Assembly: GCA_017311185.1 (NCBI GenBank)
Contig: JAESUZ010002606.1
Coordinates: 620,001 to 684,000, forward strand
Reading direction: 5' to 3'
DNA: 64,000 bases
From: Proteles cristata cristata
Taxonomy: Eukaryota; Chordata; Mammalia; Carnivora; Hyaenidae
In this document: positions 12,185 through 23,597 of the stretch, piece after piece
How the letters are laid out: each line of letters begins with the position of its first letter
How positions within the stretch are numbered: position 1 is the stretch's first letter
Notes under the pieces: generated by a model
Database searches by the model: none
What the model was told of the DNA's origin: nothing
Seen by the model: the letters and a program-made list of their open reading frames with translations, nothing else
Translations under genes and position numbers: made by a program

Positions 12185-12345
12185 AAATAATTTCTTAGTT
12201 TGTACAGCAGTTTCATATGCAGTATGTCCTTTGATCTTCAAAATCCTCTGAAGCAATTGCAGTAGGTCGTAGCCCCATTTTTACAGATGGTGAAGTTGAT
12301 ACTCAGATTTATGGTCACATGGCTGGACACAAGAGCTAACCCTTG
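12185..12345 (-). repeat. MIR-like SINE, antisense, diverged
   Basis: The pattern 'tttgatcttcaaaatcctctg', 'gccccatttttacagatgg', then 'atggtcacatggctggac' follows reverse-strand MIR loosely. Confidence 0.5.
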
Positions 12346-12800
12346 GGTTTTGTGATGAAATCTGACAATTTCCTCTGCACAACACACCTATCAGAGACAA
12401 CAGTGCCTTAGTGACACATTAAAATTGTGGGAATCCCAGCGAGTTAACAGTTGTTCTTAGAAACTTGGAAGCGTTCCATTTTGAAAGTAAAACTGGGTAC
12501 TAATTTTGAGTTTTGTTAAAGTACTAATTTTTTTCTCATATTTGAAATTTGTGTGAGAATGATAGTTCTCAAGCAAATCCCTATCCTCTCCCTGAACAAT
12601 TTCATCTTTTTCTTAAATCTCAGTGCCACTTATAATGATCTGCAATTTAAGTCCACTCTTCTAGCCAAGATCATTCTCCAGATCCAGGCCTGAATTTCCA
12701 GCTGGTGAACATTACCATATGCATGGATCCCCCCACCAGCCCATCCCAGCACCTCAAACTCCAGTCCCACACCAAATCACTTCCCCACAAAGTGACTTGT

Positions 12801-12993
12801 GGGGCCTGGGTGACTCAGTTGGTTAAGCATCCAATTCTTGATTTCAGCTCAGGTCACGATCTCACAGTTTGTGAGATGGAGCCCCAAGTCTGCGCTGTCA
12901 TCACAGAGCCTGCTTGAGATCCTCTCTCCCTCTCTCTCTGCCCCTCCCCGTGCTCTCTCTTGATTTCTCAAAATAAGTAACATTTTTAAAAAG
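12801..12993 (+). repeat. Felid CanSINE, sense, diverged
   Basis: Starts 'ggggcctgggtgactcagtt' and carries 'cagctcaggtcacgatctc' and a CT-rich end followed by 'tctcaaaataagtaacattt'. It is more diverged than the other copies. Confidence 0.88.
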
Positions 12994-13189
12994 TTAATGC
13001 ACATTAAGTTACTCAAAAGTAAGCTCCCAAGCTTTATAGATGATATATGCTTCTATTAAACATTTTACTTTTCTCAGAAATTACTGCCCCATGGAAAAAT
13101 CAGTTGATTGCTTGACTACAGTCTTAATTGAAAAACTAGAAAAGGCAAATCAGGAGAGACAATCTCTTCTAGTTTTCCCTCCCCAACTG

Positions 13190-13716
13190 AGTACAGATCT
13201 TCCCTGACTTGTGATGGGGTTATGTCCCAACAAATCCATTGTAAGCTAAAAATAACATTAATTGAAAATGCATTTGTAAGCTAAAAATAACATTAATTGA
13301 AAATGCATTTAATATACCAAACCTGCCGAGTATGATAGCTTAGCCTACCTTACATGTGCTCAGAACAACTTATATGAGCCTACAGTTGGTCACAATCATC
13401 TAACACACAGCTTACCTGATCACATTTTATTGAATACTAAAAACAGAGTGGTTGCATGTGTGGGTACAGAAGGGTTGTCAGTGTGTTGATTATTCATCCT
13501 TGTGATCACATGGCTGGTGGAGCTGTGGTTTGCCCCCAGCATCATGAGAGAGTGTTGTACCTCCATATCACTAGCCCAGGAATATAACCAAATTCAAAAT
13601 TCACAGCACAGTTTCTTCTAAGTGCATACTGCTTTTGCACCAAAAAATTTTTTTGAAAATTTTTAAGTCCCACCATTGTAGATCCAACCAGAATAAATGA
13701 GGGACTATCTGTATAT
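13190..13716. repeat. Tigger/pogo-type DNA transposon fossil
   Basis: The text 'ggggttatgtcccaacaaat', 'gtaagctaaaaataacatta', 'gatagcttagcctacctta' and 'gagggactatctgta' matches a short non-autonomous pogo-family element of the kind that starts with a 'ccgacttacgatggggtt' motif. The family (MER44/Tigger7-like) is from memory. It contains the tandem duplication listed next. Confidence 0.6.
13241..13310. repeat. Exact 35-bp tandem duplication
   Basis: Bases 13241-13275 (starting gtaagctaaaaataacatta) are repeated exactly as 13276-13310. The two copies show no difference, although the surrounding transposon is old, so the duplication is recent. Confidence 0.95.
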
Positions 13717-15234
13717 AGAATGCCCTGCTATGTCTTTCACTTACAATATAATACCTCTGAGAAGTAATTCATGACGAAATTAAATAAGAGGAAGATGGCT
13801 CATTGGGAAATATCTATTAGATTGGCCTTTAAAATCAGTGCCTCTACAAGGTCAGTGACTTAACTTGAAAAGTGGACGCATAGAACAGGTCAGTGAACAG
13901 GAAGACCTTTCTCCAACACAACAAACATCCTTCCTGGAATTCCTTTCCTCATACCTGAAGAGCTGGCCCTGCTCAGTTCGGCTTTGTTTTCAAAGCTCAA
14001 GTAATGTATTAGACACCTGCCTATACTAAATCTTAGGCTGCATATTTCCTGTTCATTTTCTTTTTTAACTTGCAAACTTTTATAAAATTGTCATTTTTGC
14101 AGCCACATCATCCCAGCTGCGTTGATCATCTCAAGCAGCCTCCTTACTCAGGTCCCAGCTTTCCTCCCCACTCCCAGCAGATCCGTCTTGTACCTATCGT
14201 CAGATCAGTCTTCTCTGGGATCACTGGCACTTCTTCAGAATTCCTTACATCCCGTGCTGGGGAGGAGGCAGAATGCTTTATCCCCACTTCCGCCTTTATA
14301 GAATGAGTTAAGAAACACAGTGCTCCTAGTTGCCCTACCCCTTACTCTTCCTTGTGTGGGCCGAATGAGTAACCTACCTGGTGGATATTGCCTTTGGTCC
14401 ATGTTTCTTAGTTGGGTGGAACTAACCTCTCAAAGTTTGATAGGCTGAATGTGGGGAACTGTTCTATCTGTACTTTTCCACACGACCAGTAGGAAGGAGC
14501 AACTCTGGTGATATCTGCTCCATCTGCTCACCTTCCTTAGGACAGGAAGTTATCAAGCCCATTTAGACTATCATATAAAGCCGTATCTTCCAACCCATTG
14601 ACAAGAAAAGTGCTATTTGGTTCCTCTATCCGCTTTTTATCATACATTTATCAAGAAACTACGTTCAGAAGTTGGGTGCCACCACCTATTTGGCCCTTGC
14701 AGAACCCCCACAGCTAAAAACTGGATTTGGGCCAGCATTCAGGACCTACCAATTCTGGATCTTAGAGGACAGGTTGAGGTTGTGCTAAATTTAACATCGA
14801 GGACAGCTAAAACTTGTGAGGCAATCATAGCCAAAGGATGTGGTTCTCAGCCATTTTTCCACATGAACACCTTCCAGTCAGTAACTGTGGTTCACTGTTG
14901 CCAAGATTCTCAACCAGGAAGCCGTGCACACTCAGGATGGCATCTCAGAATCTGTAGGGGAAGATGTATGTTGATTAAGTGACAATAAAACGTGATTTTA
15001 AATGCCCCTCCAGGGGAGCCCTCTGCATTGTGCCAGCCCCACGAGAAGCAGTGACCTAGGCACTGATTCTCAGCTCTACCAGTTCAGAAACTCCGTCTTG
15101 TCAGCTCATCCAGTGATAATTGGACTCTAGGGTATTGAGTCACACAACTCACAGTCGCAGGAGCCTGGTTTATAATACAGAATGTCAATTAACCAATTTA
15201 GAATGGAAGATACTGCTTCCCAGCATTTGAACTA
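13717..15234. other. Intergenic, no gene seen
   Basis: Mostly unique sequence. A 121-codon open frame (14617-14982) is followed within a few bases by AATAAA (14985), but the predicted peptide resembles nothing I know and has no splice or retrocopy hallmarks. I treat it as chance. Confidence 0.4.
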
Positions 15235-15250
15235 CTCATGACCCCTTTTC

Positions 15251-15479
15251 TTTTTTAAAAAAATTTTTTTTTTACATTTATTTATTTTTGAGAGACAGTG
15301 TAAGACAGTGAGTGAGCGGGGGAGGGGCAGAGAGAGGAGGAGACACAGAATCCAAAACAGGCTCAGGCTCTGAGCAAGCCTTCAACACAGAGCCTGACTC
15401 GGGGCTTGAATCCACAAACCGTGAGATCATGACCTGAGCCGAAGTCGTACCCTCAACTGACTGAGCCACTCAGGCACCC
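15251..15479 (-). repeat. Felid CanSINE, antisense, with target-site duplication
   Basis: A T-rich tail is followed by reverse-strand SINE features ('ggggaggggcagagagagga', 'gatcatgacctgagccgaag', 'gactgagccactcaggcacc'). A 16-bp direct repeat, ctcatgaccccttttc, flanks it at 15235-15250 and 15480-15495, proving retrotransposition. Confidence 0.95.
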
Positions 15480-15984
15480 CTCATGACCCCTTTTCAAACC
15501 ACTTTCTAGTAGCTAGATGGCTGAAAACCCAATTAGTAGCCAACTATGAGAGGTTAAGAGAAAACTGGACTGAAAAATGACCTGGTTTTCAATTCCAGCT
15601 CTGCCACTGACTTTGGTCTTGGGCAAGTGAAAGCCTTTTTGAATGTGTAAACCTGAGGTAAGGCGGCCTGCACTGTAAAAACCATCAGGATTGATTAGCA
15701 CATATGGAAGTCCTTTGTTAATTCCAAAACATCTTTCACATATAAGAAACTTACCAAAGCATAGATTTTTTTTCAAGGATGTATCAGCTATTCTAGGGCT
15801 TGCAGTACAATCTTTGCTTTATTGGAGAGTACATTGTTTTCTTGTAAACTTAGTATGCAAGGCCAGATATACTATACTTTGTGCCAGATTCTGCTCTCCA
15901 TCTTGTTCCTTCCTGTAAACACATTATACACTATTATAATGTGTCGGTTCTAAATCACACACACTTATTCTTTATCTTTTGGGC

Positions 15985-16365
15985 TGACTGCCTCCTGGAA
16001 GCAGGCTGCTTTGAGATAGCACCAGAGTTTCTGATTCAGTAAGAATGGGGCAGGGCCTGAGAATTTGCATTTCTTTTGTTTTTTAATGTGTGTTTATTTT
16101 TGAGGGGAAGGGCATGGAGCATGAGCAGGGGAGGGGCAGAGAGAGAAGGAGACACAGAATCCCAAGCAGGCTCCAGGCTCTGAGCTGTAAGCACAGAGCC
16201 CCACGCAGGGCTCGAACTCATGAACAGCAAGATCATGACCTGAGCTGAAGTCAGACGCTTAATCAACAGAACCACCCAGGGCCCTGAGTATTTGCATTTC
16301 TAAAAAGTATCCAAATGATGCTGATCTAAGGATCACACTTTGAAAACCACTGATCTAGTTCAGAT
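15985..16365 (-). repeat. hAT-type (MER5-like) fossil split by a SINE
   Basis: The two halves, 'gagtttctgattcagtaaga...cctgagaatttgcattt' and 'tttctaaaaagtatccaaat...tttgaaaaccactg', form one antisense MER5-type element. A felid SINE lies between them. Confidence 0.65.
16075..16286 (-). repeat. Felid CanSINE, antisense, nested
   Basis: The reverse-strand SINE has a flanking 12-bp direct repeat, atttgcatttct, at 16063-16074 and 16290-16301. It inserted into the older MER5-like element. Confidence 0.93.
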
Positions 16366-16789
16366 GACAGTGGTCTTAGCTGATGTTAATAAGAAAGTCT
16401 GCTACTTCCCTGCCACTGGTTTCCACACCCTCAGGATCAGCCGTGAATATCTGTCCTTTCCCTTCTTGGGTAGAAGTTTATGCTATTTGTCCTCAGATCT
16501 CAGCTTTAGGGATTTGCTTGAGCTGTTCTGTCTCAGCTATGTAAACTCATCTCTCTCTTGCCTTTATCATTATGTCTTACAGAAGAATTCAGAACTTAAA
16601 AAAAATTTAAGACACAGTGTCATTTAGGAACATTTTTCTAATTGTCTTGAGTGGAAATAGCAGGGAGCGCTTCATGGTTCTTGGATGGCATCACTCAAGC
16701 AGAAAGGAAATTAGACAACTGGCTTACTTGACTGAAAGCTCTTTGAGGGCAGCTCTTTGAGGGCTGTGTCTTATAGTATCTTTTTATGC

Positions 16790-17015
16790 TTAGGTTCTAG
16801 CACTAAGTGCCCAGGTACTGTCCTAAGGGACCTGTACCTACTAACATAATTAATCCACATAGCACTCCTGTACATTCTTATTGCACAGATGAAGGAACTG
16901 GGGCTCAGGGAAGTTGACTTGTCCGAGTTCACACAGTTTGAGGTGTATGAAAACCAGGATTTGGACTCAGGCCATTGACACTAGAGTATGAGGTCTTAAC
17001 CACTATACTTTACCA
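16790..17015 (-). repeat. MIR SINE, antisense
   Basis: Reverse-strand MIR text: 'gcccaggtactgtcctaagg', 'ctcctgtacattcttattg', 'atgaaggaactggggctca', then 'aggtcttaaccactatactt'. The bases just before it (16735-16790) resemble an L2 tail and include a direct 14-bp tandem repeat (agctctttgagggc). Confidence 0.65.
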
Positions 17016-18890
17016 TATAATACAGTGCTCAGTAAGTTTGTTCAGGGTTGTGAAAGGCTATATATTTCCTACTTCATAGAAGAAAATTCAGTCAATAAGG
17101 ATATTCAACTTTTTCCCTTCTCCATCTATAAACTCATGTATATGTATATATTTCTCCACTTCTTTCCTCCAGTTTCATTAAAGTCCTCTCTCTCTCTCTC
17201 TCTTCAAGGTCAGTCCTTCCCTATGTCCTTAATCCCGCTTCTTCCCACTTTTTCTGGATTTCCTCTATCAGTTATTCTATTTAGTAACTTTAATCTCTCT
17301 TCTCCTTACTCTCCCTTTCCTCACCCATAAACTTGCTCAAACATCTAAGAAAATTTCCCCTGTGGAACCCAGTTTCACCTTTCCACCCCCCTTTCAATCA
17401 TTACCTTCTCCTATTTGAGTTTCCTGTAATAGTCCCCACCTCGTCTCCCCTCACATTTTTGTCTCAATAGATGGCAGTCAGATTCCCACCCTCATATGCT
17501 ATTTCAACTGCTTTCAGCAAGTTTACCAGTATGTTCCCAACTGCTCAATGTTTTCAGTACTTATATGCTGAAATTCCATGCAGCACTTGATTGCTCTCCC
17601 CTCCTGAATCCCTTATTCACTTGGCTTCCTGGAACTGGTCCTGCCCTCGGCACCCTACCAATTCTCCCGTCCACTCTCTTAGTTGGAAACAACCATCTCT
17701 TATAACAGAAAACCTTTGTATCTAGCATCTTCGTCATCTTGGTATCTAGAGGGAAAGGGGAAAGTATACCCACATTACCTTGTACAATTTTCTCTGCATG
17801 GATTATCTAGGTATCTGTCTTCTTATTAGAATCCTCGCTACCTGGAGGCAAAAACTCCCGTTCATCCTTATATCCTCTCTTAAGACAGCCTGCCACAGCA
17901 GACTTGCAACAGATTATCTGCTGGCCACATTACCCTTTGTGACCTTTGCTTCACAGATGTCCAAGCAATGTCTGTAGATGTCTCCAAATATTTATAGAAA
18001 TACGTACAATATTGTAGAGTGGTCTAGAGGTTCAGAAAGCGCACTATCCATTGGGGCTGGGCAAGACTCCATGACGGTGATCAAACGTGAGCCAGAAATA
18101 GTTTGAAGTCCAGATGTGGGAATGGGGAGGGGAGAGTATGAACAGCTGACTCCCAGGCCAGAGATGGGGGGCAGTCAGCAACTGGAGTACCTTTGTTGAA
18201 ACCCCAAGTTTGGATTAGGAAAGAGTAGAAGATAAACTTAAAAAGGTGGGTCGGAAGTATAAATGAGAAAGATCTGAAGGCTACGCTGAAGAGTTCCACC
18301 TTTATTCTAAGGGCAAGTGGGAGTCTACACTGAACAGGGTGCTCAATGATCCTAAATAAACCTGGTGTCAGAAATTCTGGGTTGTAGCCAGGACACACAG
18401 GAGGTGGGGAGGCCAGTGGGACACTCTGATGAACAAAATGAGGGCCCGATACAGGTGGTAGCACTGAAAACTACGAGAGATGTAGTTCTTGACAAATTTC
18501 ATCAAGTATGTATTTGTCTGTATGTGCGTGCATATGTGTGTTTTAACACCTTTGAAACGGAAATGCATCTTATGGTTAATCACATATCTTAATTGGCAGC
18601 ATCTCTTCTCTCTTAACAACATGTAAAGTAATAGTGTATCTTGAAGTTGATATTGTCCTAGATTCAAAGAGTATATCTGGATGTGAATAAGAAATAAAGA
18701 ATTCAAAGGCAAAATTGTAAAGCTGGGTGCCTGGAAGAACTCTGTTATTCCTAATAAAGAAGGAAGGGTGTTTCCTTGATCTCTGTCTGGATAGGAGTCT
18801 AACCAAATCTATTTGAGCTTTGACCCACAGATAATATTGCTGCTCACCTACTTTCCCCATCTGAACAAATTAAACATAAAAAAAATTAGA
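17016..18890. other. Intergenic, no gene seen
   Basis: Holds a short (CT)n run near 17190 and text near 17800-17890 that may be an L2 tail ('attagaatcctcgctacctg'). The segment 18150-18330 looks like a further old interspersed repeat. No exon was recognised. Confidence 0.4.
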
Positions 18891-18913
18891 GGAAGTACTT
18901 ATTAACAACAACT

Positions 18914-18919
18914 TTTAAT
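18914..18919 (-). terminator. PTRHD1: Probable PTRHD1 poly(A) signal ATTAAA
   Basis: On the minus strand the sequence reads 'gtATTAAAagttgttg' about 150 nt past the stop codon. It is a common variant hexamer; no AATAAA lies nearer on that strand. Confidence 0.5.
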
Positions 18920-19067
18920 ACGAACATGCGTCTGACCCTCCAGAAACACTCACAGCCTAAAGAGAAGAGCGAGTTGCCACTGAAAGGAGTACATGATGCT
19001 TAGGGATGGGTGGCATGCAGTTTCCGGATCCAGCTGATAAATGTATCAAGGCAACTGACAGCATGAG

Positions 19068-19238
19068 TCACTTGAACAATCGGTACTTCTTCAAATACTG
19101 GTTCACTTCTTCTTTGGGGTAAGGACGGAGCGCAATGCAAGTGGCAATGTTCTCTGGCTGCTCCAGCCATAGCGTGTGGTCAATGTTCTTCTGTTGTAGG
19201 GTGTCAGCCAGCTCCTTCAGGGTGCTTTCATCTGCAGC
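19068..19238 (-). CDS. PTRHD1: PTRHD1 coding exon 2 (terminal)
   Basis: Minus strand, with acceptor 'gctcctggtag' just above 19238. It encodes [20 protein letters not shown] and continues to KKYRLFK and a TGA at 19070-19068. Phase 0 joins it to exon 1. Confidence 0.95.
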   Translation of the reverse strand, partial: AADESTLKELADTLQQKNIDHTLWLEQPENIATCIALRPYPKEEVNQYLKKYRLFK

Positions 19239-20121
19239 CTACCAGGAGCAGAGCACAGAACACAGATTTTGAAGGGCCCATTTAGGAAATGTCAGAAGGC
19301 AATGAAAAATAAAGCGTGGAGTGTGGGGGAGGGGGGCGGGGGGGGGTTCTTCTGGACTGAAAAGTGGAGAACAGCTCTCTCAACAGACCACATCTCCAGA
19401 AGCAATAGCTTCACTGCCCCGTTTGCCATTCACTCTCTGTAGGACCTTAGATAAGCTGCCTGGGGGTAGGAGAGGGAGAGGCTTAATATGCTTGTTTCTA
19501 AAATGGAAAAGATTTTTCTCTTCCCTCCTGAGATGCTGTATGCATTATCAGTAATGGTGCTCTCTAGATTTTCTACTTCTCTTATGGCTGCTGCCCATAC
19601 AGCTATCCCTAGTCTGTTAGCCAGCTCTGATGTTACGAGTGGACTATGAAAAGATTTCTAACAACCTATCACCTCCAGCTCCATCCTCCCCTCCCACCGG
19701 ACCCCACCCAAACCTGGAAAGGTTTTCTTTCTGCTGGGACAGTTCCCACTTGTTAGCTCAGAGGGCAAACCATTCTCTAACGTCCTTCTCAGATTCTTTC
19801 TTATCATCCTTATCACCATGCTGACTCCATTAACAGGAAGCATTAAAGTAGCACTCAAAGATAATTAGTGTGTTATTTGGCATAAGGTATATTTTTTGCC
19901 TGTAAAGGCAGAAGCCACTCAGATAACTAGAGGTTTGTCTCATCAAATAGGAGGATGCAGGGATTGCCACTCTTTAGCTAGTGTCCTCCGGGCACAGCCA
20001 CGCTGGAGAACTCATGAACTTCCCCTCCCTCTTCTTCAGCACCACATAGTAGCAAAGGACAGTGAGTTAGAGGGAGTCCAAACTCTTGCTCTGCACTTAG
20101 TGATTGGATGACCTTTGAGTT

Positions 20122-20300
20122 TACTTATTTATTTTGAGGGAGAAAGAAAGCATGAGTGAGGAGGGATAGATAGAGAGGGAGAGAGAGAGAATCTGTGCTA
20201 ATAGCTCAGGGCTCCATCTCTCACAAAACGAACCACAAGATCATGACCTGAGCTGAAATCAAGAATTGGATGCTCAATGGACGGAACCACCCAGGCACCT
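20122..20300 (-). repeat. Felid CanSINE, antisense, diverged
   Basis: Lies in the PTRHD1 intron. 'gatcatgacctgagctgaaa' and 'ggaaccacccaggcacct' are clear, but the tail is degraded and no target-site duplication is obvious. The rest of the intron (19239-21552) shows no exon. Confidence 0.85.
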
Positions 20301-21552
20301 CTCATCAGGTATCTTTTAGGCTTAAGGGAAGTCACCTAATCTGTGTAGGCTTCAGATCTCTCATCTGAGAAAAGGGGTAAATACATTATCTGCCAGAACA
20401 TGAAGGAGATGAGGATGTGTGAACGGTTACTGACTGATGTTTTACTATCCACCAGAAAATTTTCTCTTGAAAGATAATCTGCTTTGTCAGCTGGTCATTA
20501 AGGGATTACCCCATCTCCGCCCTAGGGTTCTAGTTTGTTTAAAATAAATTTTATAAAAAATAAAATTTTAAAACGTAAAGTAAAATATGTGCTTAATGTA
20601 GAAAACTAAATAGAGAAGCATTAGAGAATAACCCAAATCTCACCACCTGCTCAATATGTGGATGTATTTCCTTAGTTTTTCCTTTCAAAATCTGAATCAT
20701 TTTGTAGGTAGAATACAGTTCGGTTAGCATAACATAATGAACACTCTTCCACGCCAACTAAATATGCTTCAAAACCGTGATTTATACTAGCTTTATAATA
20801 GCACATTTTAAGGGCATAAAATGAACCAGTCAATAGTACTGGAAATGTGGTAATTTCCACATTCTTTATTATTATAAGTGCTCCTTTGAATATTCCTGAT
20901 CTATACAATGCTCTTCAATGCGTCTGATATCTGATACCTTCCCAGGTTACACTTCTAGAAGCAGAATTGACAAAAGGAAAAGATAAGGGTGAGATCTGTT
21001 TGGCCACCTGCAAAACGAACCTCACCTCTATTTTACACCAGCGGTATCTGGTATTTATGGAGCTAGGTTCAATTTTTATTATATACACATTTATTTTTCA
21101 AATAATAAGGTGTCATACCTCGGTAATGGTTCAGTTTGACCTCACTTGCAGAAAGGAAGCCCGTGTCCTTCTCCCGTCTTAATCGGTTTTTCGGGGAGGA
21201 AGTGGGGCAGTACCTTTGGGCCAGGCACTAAAAGGCCCGGCCAGTGCACAGGCAGCAGGGCAGAGTCTCATTCCATCGGCCTTATCCTCACACAAATCTA
21301 CTAAGGGGGGGAGGGGCGGAAGTCTTAGTAACCACCCAATGTCCACTCTTCACTCTGGCAGGCCCCCGACCAGCCGAGTGAAAGCTCCCTGGGCAATCGC
21401 TTAAGTCTCTGAAACCTCTCCAAAGCTTGCTTAGAAGACGCCTCCCCGCTAACGCCACACCTACTCTACGAAGTTAAGCCGCTGCCTCAAAACCACACCC
21501 ACTTCCGGTCTCAACGTCTTCGGCACCCCTCCCCCACCGCCGGGCGCCTCAC

Positions 21553-21804
21553 CTCGAGGACCACTTTGCGCATGCGCCCCAGGTCCTGAAGGTAAGCTGC
21601 CGTGTGGGGGTGGTCGCGGTGAATGTGCAAGGCCGCGGTGGCTGCGTGACAAGCCTGCGCTACCAGTGCGCCTGCTGGCCAGGAGAATGGAGCCTGCGAT
21701 AGATCCTTTCGTAACACCAAGTACTGGACTAGGATCTGCGGCTCTGCGCCAGAGGCCGCCATCTTCCGGGCCCACAGAAAGACCGGCCCTACTCCCCGGT
21801 GCAT
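21553..21804 (-). CDS. PTRHD1: PTRHD1 coding exon 1
   Basis: Starts MHRGVGP and ends RMRKVVLE with donor GTGAGG. The first Met (21804-21802) is chosen because it gives the 140-residue length I recall; MAASG at 21762 is the alternative. The last codons coincide with an NRF1-type palindrome. Confidence 0.93.
21567..21577. promoter_or_regulatory. NRF1-type palindrome TGCGCATGCGC in coding sequence
   Basis: The 11 bases match the NRF1 consensus core (GCGCATGCGC) exactly. They also encode part of GRMRK near the end of PTRHD1 exon 1, so the same bases may serve protein and promoter. Confidence 0.6.
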
Positions 21805-21836
21805 GCCGGGATGAGGGAGGGGCCTTGAGCGCAGCC

Positions 21837-21945
21837 ATGTTTTTGTACGGTGGAGGCGCAAAGCACGCTGGGTCTGCTTGGTGTGGTTTTGAAGGCGTGG
21901 ACGGCGGGAACTCAACCTTGGCCTGGGTGAGCGAGAGGAGAGGAG
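21837..21945 (+). other. CENPO: Probable CENPO first (non-coding) exon
   Basis: The exact transcription start is not visible. Two donors are plausible: GTGAGC at 21927 and GTAAGG at 21946. An ATG at 21837 would open an upstream reading frame that, when spliced to exon 2 from the second donor, reaches a stop before the CENPO start. Position is inferred from the acceptor at 22223. Confidence 0.45.
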
Positions 21946-22294
21946 GTAAGGGAAAAGAAGACCTGGTGACGGACGGGACCGTGGCCGGGGTGGAAGGCTG
22001 GACAGCCTCTTAAAGCCGTGTTCGGAACACACGCGGGGCCAGGTAGACGGGGACACTGCCGGCTATGACCGGCGGACGGGCAGGGGCAGGGAAGGCGGGG
22101 CAGGGAAGGGGAGTCCTGGCGGTGTCACTTGAGGGGTCTGGGGGACACCCGACGATGCGTACCTAAGTTGTGTGCGCCTTGCTGTGAATAGACGTGACTT
22201 TCTTGCTTTTTTTCTTTCACCAGCAAGGAAATCTGAGTCCCTATTAAGGCTTGCCTGCGCAACTTCATAGGAAGGCCTGTGGGAATCCGAGGAG

Positions 22295-22325
22295 ATGGAG
22301 TGGGCGAATGACAAGTCCAAAGGAG
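22295..22325 (+). CDS. CENPO: CENPO coding exon 1
   Basis: The exon itself starts at 22224 after 'tttttctttcaccag'. The ATG encodes MEWANDKSKG and the exon leaves one base into the next codon. The donor is GTATTC, weaker than consensus. Confidence 0.9.
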
Positions 22326-22674
22326 GTATTCAAAGGGCCGCCTTTTCCCCCTTAGTACTGCTGCCAAAGAGGACGCCTAGGTTAAAACAGCCCCTTCCTC
22401 TAACGGGTGTGTGACCCGGCCTGTTTGGGAGCGTTATGGTGAAAAGACCGAACACCGAAGACTGAAAGGCACGGGCAGCTAGGATTATTCATTGCACACG
22501 GGAAATTATTTCAGACGTTTCCTAGGCTCCTGCCCTTTTTTCAACGGATAGGTTGTGTTCATAATATGCTTAGTGTTTATATTCGGAGCTACATTTCTAG
22601 CCAGTGAGGTCTCCTTCCTCTCCAGGATTTTTTGTGGGGGTCATTTATGCATTACACCTGTGGAAGGATGGGTG

Positions 22675-22840
22675 CCAAGCAGTGATTTTGGTGTTGGTTA
22701 GACCTGGATGTGTCCTGGCTCTGCCATTAGAAAATAACGTTGCCTTGGGCAAGTTAATTTTACCTCTCTGCCTTAATTTCTTCATCTGGAAAATGGGAGG
22801 CAAATAGTAGCCTTATGGTGATGGTTGTGGAAATAAGAAT
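22675..22840 (+). repeat. MIR SINE, sense
   Basis: The pattern 'cagtgattttggtgttggt', 'gacctggatgtgtcctggct', 'ttgggcaagttaattttacc', then 'ttcatctggaaaatgggagg' fits MIR. It lies in the first coding intron of CENPO. Confidence 0.7.
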
Positions 22841-22866
22841 TTAATTATCTTCATGCTTTAATTCTT

Positions 22867-23072
22867 TTTTTTTTTTTTTTAAGCTTATTGATTTTGATAG
22901 AGAGCATGAGGAGGGGACAGGCAGAGAGAGGGAGGAGAGAGAGAATCCCAAGCAGGTTCCACATTGTCAGCACAGAGTCTGACCCCGGGCTTGATCCCAC
23001 CACTGTGAGATCATGACCTGAGCTGATGTTAAGAGTCGACACTTAACCGACTGAGCTCCCGAGGTGCCCTTT
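22867..23072 (-). repeat. Felid CanSINE, antisense
   Basis: A long T tail precedes reverse-strand SINE sequence. The near-match flanks catgctttaattctt (22852) and catactttacttctt (23073) form a 15-bp target-site duplication with two differences. Confidence 0.92.
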
Positions 23073-23597
23073 CATACTTTACTTCTTTACATGGTGTGCA
23101 AGTAAAACACCTAGCACAAAGTTGTAATGTGTAGGAAATGTTGAGCAAATGCTTTATTGTTAGCATTGGCATTATGAAACTGTGATGGTCCTTAATCTCT
23201 TGGGAACTGATATTTGCCTTTGAATTTCTGTCCAGCGGTGAACTTGTTTTCCTTTCTAAATCCCAGTAATATTGGTGGACAGTTCCCTTCAGTGTGTATC
23301 TTTACAGTCCTGTGTGAATAATACTTTTCAGAGCTTCAAAACACTTAAAACTCTCTGGATGTCCAAATCCCAAGAGTTACTCATTAGCATTTTAGGGAAA
23401 CATGCATAAAAGCCAATGTTAAAAATCGACATTTTTAAACCAGTTTCTGAGAGAGTCATTGAATTTGGTGATTCTGTTTTCCCTGGTCCTTATCATAGAT
23501 AACTGAGTGAGTTATATGCAGATAATGCTCGCTTTGGACAGTGCCTGGTCAGAACTGCTTGTACATTAGTGCTCAACTTACAAGATGGCTCATTCTT

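Larger units (their letters stand above)
18895..21804 (-). other. PTRHD1: PTRHD1 gene (complete coding region, two exons)
   Basis: PTRHD1 is a small protein with a peptidyl-tRNA hydrolase 2 (PTH2) fold. Its catalytic role is presumed, and human loss is linked to intellectual disability with parkinsonism. Coding exon 1 (21804-21553) gives 84 residues and exon 2 (19238-19068) 56, for 140 in total, the length I recall for human. Exon 1 holds the PTH2 beta-strand/helix start ([11 protein letters not shown], then [15 protein letters not shown]), exon 2 the later part ([20 protein letters not shown]) and the end KKYRLFK. An internal Met 14 codons in (KMAASG, 21762-21760) is an alternative start. 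The gene is head-to-head with CENPO and tail-to-tail with NCOA1, though 10 kb of intergenic sequence separates it from NCOA1. Confidence 0.95.
21480..22130. promoter_or_regulatory. CpG-rich bidirectional promoter of PTRHD1 and CENPO
   Basis: CpG dinucleotides are dense across both first exons, in contrast to the flanks. The PTRHD1 start codon (21804) and the probable CENPO first exon (about 21840-21945, + strand) are within roughly 50-150 bp of each other and point apart. I see no TATA box. CCGGAA/TTCCGG ETS-type cores occur near 21502 and 21765, and a palindromic NRF1-type site lies at 21567. Confidence 0.8.

Noticed and set aside
14617..14982. 121-codon open frame followed by AATAAA
   Set aside because: No similarity that I recognise, no promoter, splice signals or retrocopy hallmarks, and other frames of similar size occur nearby by chance.
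21511..22056. 181-codon frame on the minus strand extending upstream of PTRHD1
   Set aside because: The part above the MHRGVGP start is GC-rich promoter DNA and low-complexity; the 140-residue PTRHD1 product fits without it.
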